DNA from: a virus
IMG/VR virus record: IMGVR_UViG_3300025154_000403
Location: 1 to 21,827 of that record
Direction: 5' to 3' (one strand)
DNA: 21,827 bases
The position numbers were made by a program, and so were the translations under genes. The notes under the pieces were generated by a model, which was not told the origin of the DNA, searched no databases, and saw only the letters and a program-made list of their open reading frames with translations. Positions 21,035 through 21,827 of the stretch are shown piece after piece (within the stretch, counting starts at the first letter, position 1; each line of letters starts with the position of its first letter).

Positions 21035-21572
21035 TCTCTTGACTGAGGATGAAAAGGATAGGGCTCATTGTCTTTTATTTGGGGTCCGTCGGTCTATCAG
21101 ATATCACAACCGAAGGAGACAATTCTTCGATCGAGTAAGCAAGTGCACTGATGGGCTGACGGCAATAAGTGGTTCAGGAACTATCATTGCCGCACTATCC
21201 CAGAATTTCACTAGTTTATCTGTATACCTTGCAGGGATTACAGCTTTTTTCTCTGCCATTAATTTAGTGTTCGATACCAAAGGCAACTCTCGCCTTCATC
21301 ACGATCTGGCCCGCCAGTTCATAATCATTGAAAAAGATCTGATTGATCCAAACCTCACGCCTGCTCAAATAATCAAAGCAGAATCGAACCGTCTTGAAAT
21401 AGAAGGGGGAGAGCCGCCGGTATTGAGAGTCCTTGATCTTATTTGCCACAATGAACTTATCAGGGCCATGGGGTTCGAGCAAAATGAGCGCTTTGATATC
21501 AAGTTTTGGCGGGCGATGTTCGCACATCTTTTTGATGTGTTTCCGAGCTCGATAAAGAGAGTTTCAAATTGA
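21018..21572 (+). CDS. SLATT-like two-transmembrane protein
   Basis: 184 residues. A charged N-terminal helix with VRRSIRYHNRRRQFFDRV (23-40) leads into two hydrophobic helices, about 45-62 (DGLTAISGSGTIIAALS) and 66-85 (SLSVYLAGITAFFSAINLVF). A conserved-looking HHDLARQFIIIEKDLI (94-109) and a cytoplasmic C-terminal domain follow. This helix, 2TM and 'DLAr.f..le' order resembles SLATT proteins, proposed membrane effectors of nucleotide-signalled or stand-alone defence systems. On a prophage, expressed with the repressor, it could exclude other phages. Family call is by eye, without a profile search. Confidence 0.72.
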   Translation: METKNNLLTEDEKDRAHCLLFGVRRSIRYHNRRRQFFDRVSKCTDGLTAISGSGTIIAALSQNFTSLSVYLAGITAFFSAINLVFDTKGNSRLHHDLARQFIIIEKDLIDPNLTPAQIIKAESNRLEIEGGEPPVLRVLDLICHNELIRAMGFEQNERFDIKFWRAMFAHLFDVFPSSIKRVSN

Positions 21573-21588
21573 TTTGAGGTCGTGACCA

Positions 21589-21794
21589 GGTGTCAAACCT
21601 TGCGTGTAAGGTTTCAAACCTTGCGTTAAATTTAACCCGTTTGCGGCTTTTTTAAATTTTTGGATTCAAACCTGCATTTTCACGATCGCCCACCAAACCG
21701 CGTTCAAAATCTCCAACCATTCCACAACTTTTTAAAACTTTTTTTCAATTATCTCACTCACACTCTCTTTGTTTATAAGGGTTCATACCTTACA
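21589..21794. repeat. Transposase-binding-site-like repeats at the phage end
   Basis: Four related copies on the plus strand: GGTGTCAAACCTTGCG (21589-21604), GGTTTCAAACCTTGCG (21610-21625), GGATTCAAACCTGCA (21662-21676) and GGGTTCATACCTTACA (21779-21794). The first two are 21 bases apart. A few weaker TTCAAA matches lie between (CGTTCAAAATC near 21703). Multiple ordered sites inside the terminus are what a MuA/TnsB-type transposase needs. The stretch 21573-21827 has no gene. Confidence 0.8.
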
Positions 21795-21804
21795 CCCCCT
21801 CACA
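21795..21804. other. Candidate left terminus of the prophage
   Basis: Mu-like termini start 5'-TG. Reading the minus strand inward, TGTGAGG (from 21804) or TGAGGGGG (from 21802) lies eight to ten bases outside the outermost binding site. The 23-25 bases beyond (ATTGTCCGGATAACGAAGG and on) would then be host DNA. The exact base is undetermined, since the other end is outside the window. Confidence 0.5.
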
Positions 21805-21827
21805 ATTGTCCGGATAACGAAGGTGAG

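Larger units (their letters stand above)
1..21804. mobile_element. Mu-like transposable prophage (partial)
   Basis: The minus-strand gene order repressor (opposite strand), small early genes, DDE transposase, AAA+ ATPase, DUF3164, GemA, Mor, lysis, gp27-like, gp28-like terminase and gp29-like portal is that of Mu-type phages. The right limit is inferred from transposase-site-like repeats and a 5'-TG start (minus strand) near 21,802-21,804. The left part of the phage (rest of portal, head and tail genes, other end) lies outside the window. No disrupted core gene is visible, so the element may be functional, but this cannot be proved from half a phage. Confidence 0.93.

Noticed and set aside
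21626-21660. Intrinsic terminator after the SLATT-like gene
   Set aside because: There is a T-rich run (GGCTTTTTTAAATTTTT) but only a 3-bp stem before it, too weak to call.
21589-21794. CRISPR-like array from the repeated TTCAAACCTTGC motif
   Set aside because: Copies are short, few, unevenly spaced and diverged; they fit transposase sites at a phage end.
1-21827. tRNA or rRNA genes
   Set aside because: No cloverleaf or rRNA core sequence was noticed on either strand by eye.

Overview
The window holds about half of a Mu-like (transposable) prophage in a bacterial genome. It runs from one putative transposon end, at the right of the window near 21,800, through the control, transposition, accessory and lysis regions into the first head genes, and is cut at the left edge inside the portal gene. 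The evidence is a DDE transposase of the MuA/TnsB type, a partner AAA+ ATPase, GemA and Mor homologues, a DUF3164 protein, and a Mu gp27/gp28/gp29-like packaging block in Mu order. The host cannot be identified from the window. The moderately GC-rich coding style and strong GGAGG ribosome sites suit a Gram-negative proteobacterium or Desulfobacterota member (inference); the lipoprotein and Sec signal peptides agree with a double membrane.

Layout, read in the direction of phage transcription (right to left, minus strand). At 21,589-21,804 there are four copies of a transposase-site-like motif and a candidate phage terminus. At 20,151-21,572, on the plus strand, lies the lysogeny side: an S24/LexA-like repressor followed by a short hydrophilic protein and a two-helix membrane protein resembling SLATT proteins. 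The 312-base divergent control region 19,839-20,150 holds a good sigma70 early promoter on the minus strand, repeated operator-like motifs and a long inverted repeat. The early operon follows: small DNA-binding-type proteins, a 223-residue protein whose gene contains two tandem perfect palindromes, transposase A (18,300-16,051), two tiny proteins, ATPase B, and then a long run of tightly overlapping small genes (HTH, DUF3164, many Cys-rich or zinc-ribbon proteins) ending in GemA and Mor.

After Mor the layout departs from Mu. A 64-residue protein is translationally coupled to a complete tyrosine recombinase. Five genes follow (8650-4748). Three encode proteins with Sec signal peptides, one of which has tail-fibre-like sequence, and much of the block is visibly AT-richer than its surroundings. 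I read it as a cargo or host-interaction module. A tiny proline-rich lipoprotein (possible o-spanin), an SLT lytic transglycosylase, a DksA/TraR zinc-finger protein, a membrane/coiled-coil protein, a Mu gp26-position protein, the gp27-like small subunit, the gp28-like terminase and the gp29-like portal complete the window.

The parts worth most attention are the repressor-linked SLATT-like pair, the exported-protein cargo block with its recombinase, the paired palindromes inside the 223-residue gene, and the repeat-rich control and end regions. Many small genes start at points shorter than the longest open frame; I chose those starts from visible ribosome-binding sites and stop/start overlaps.
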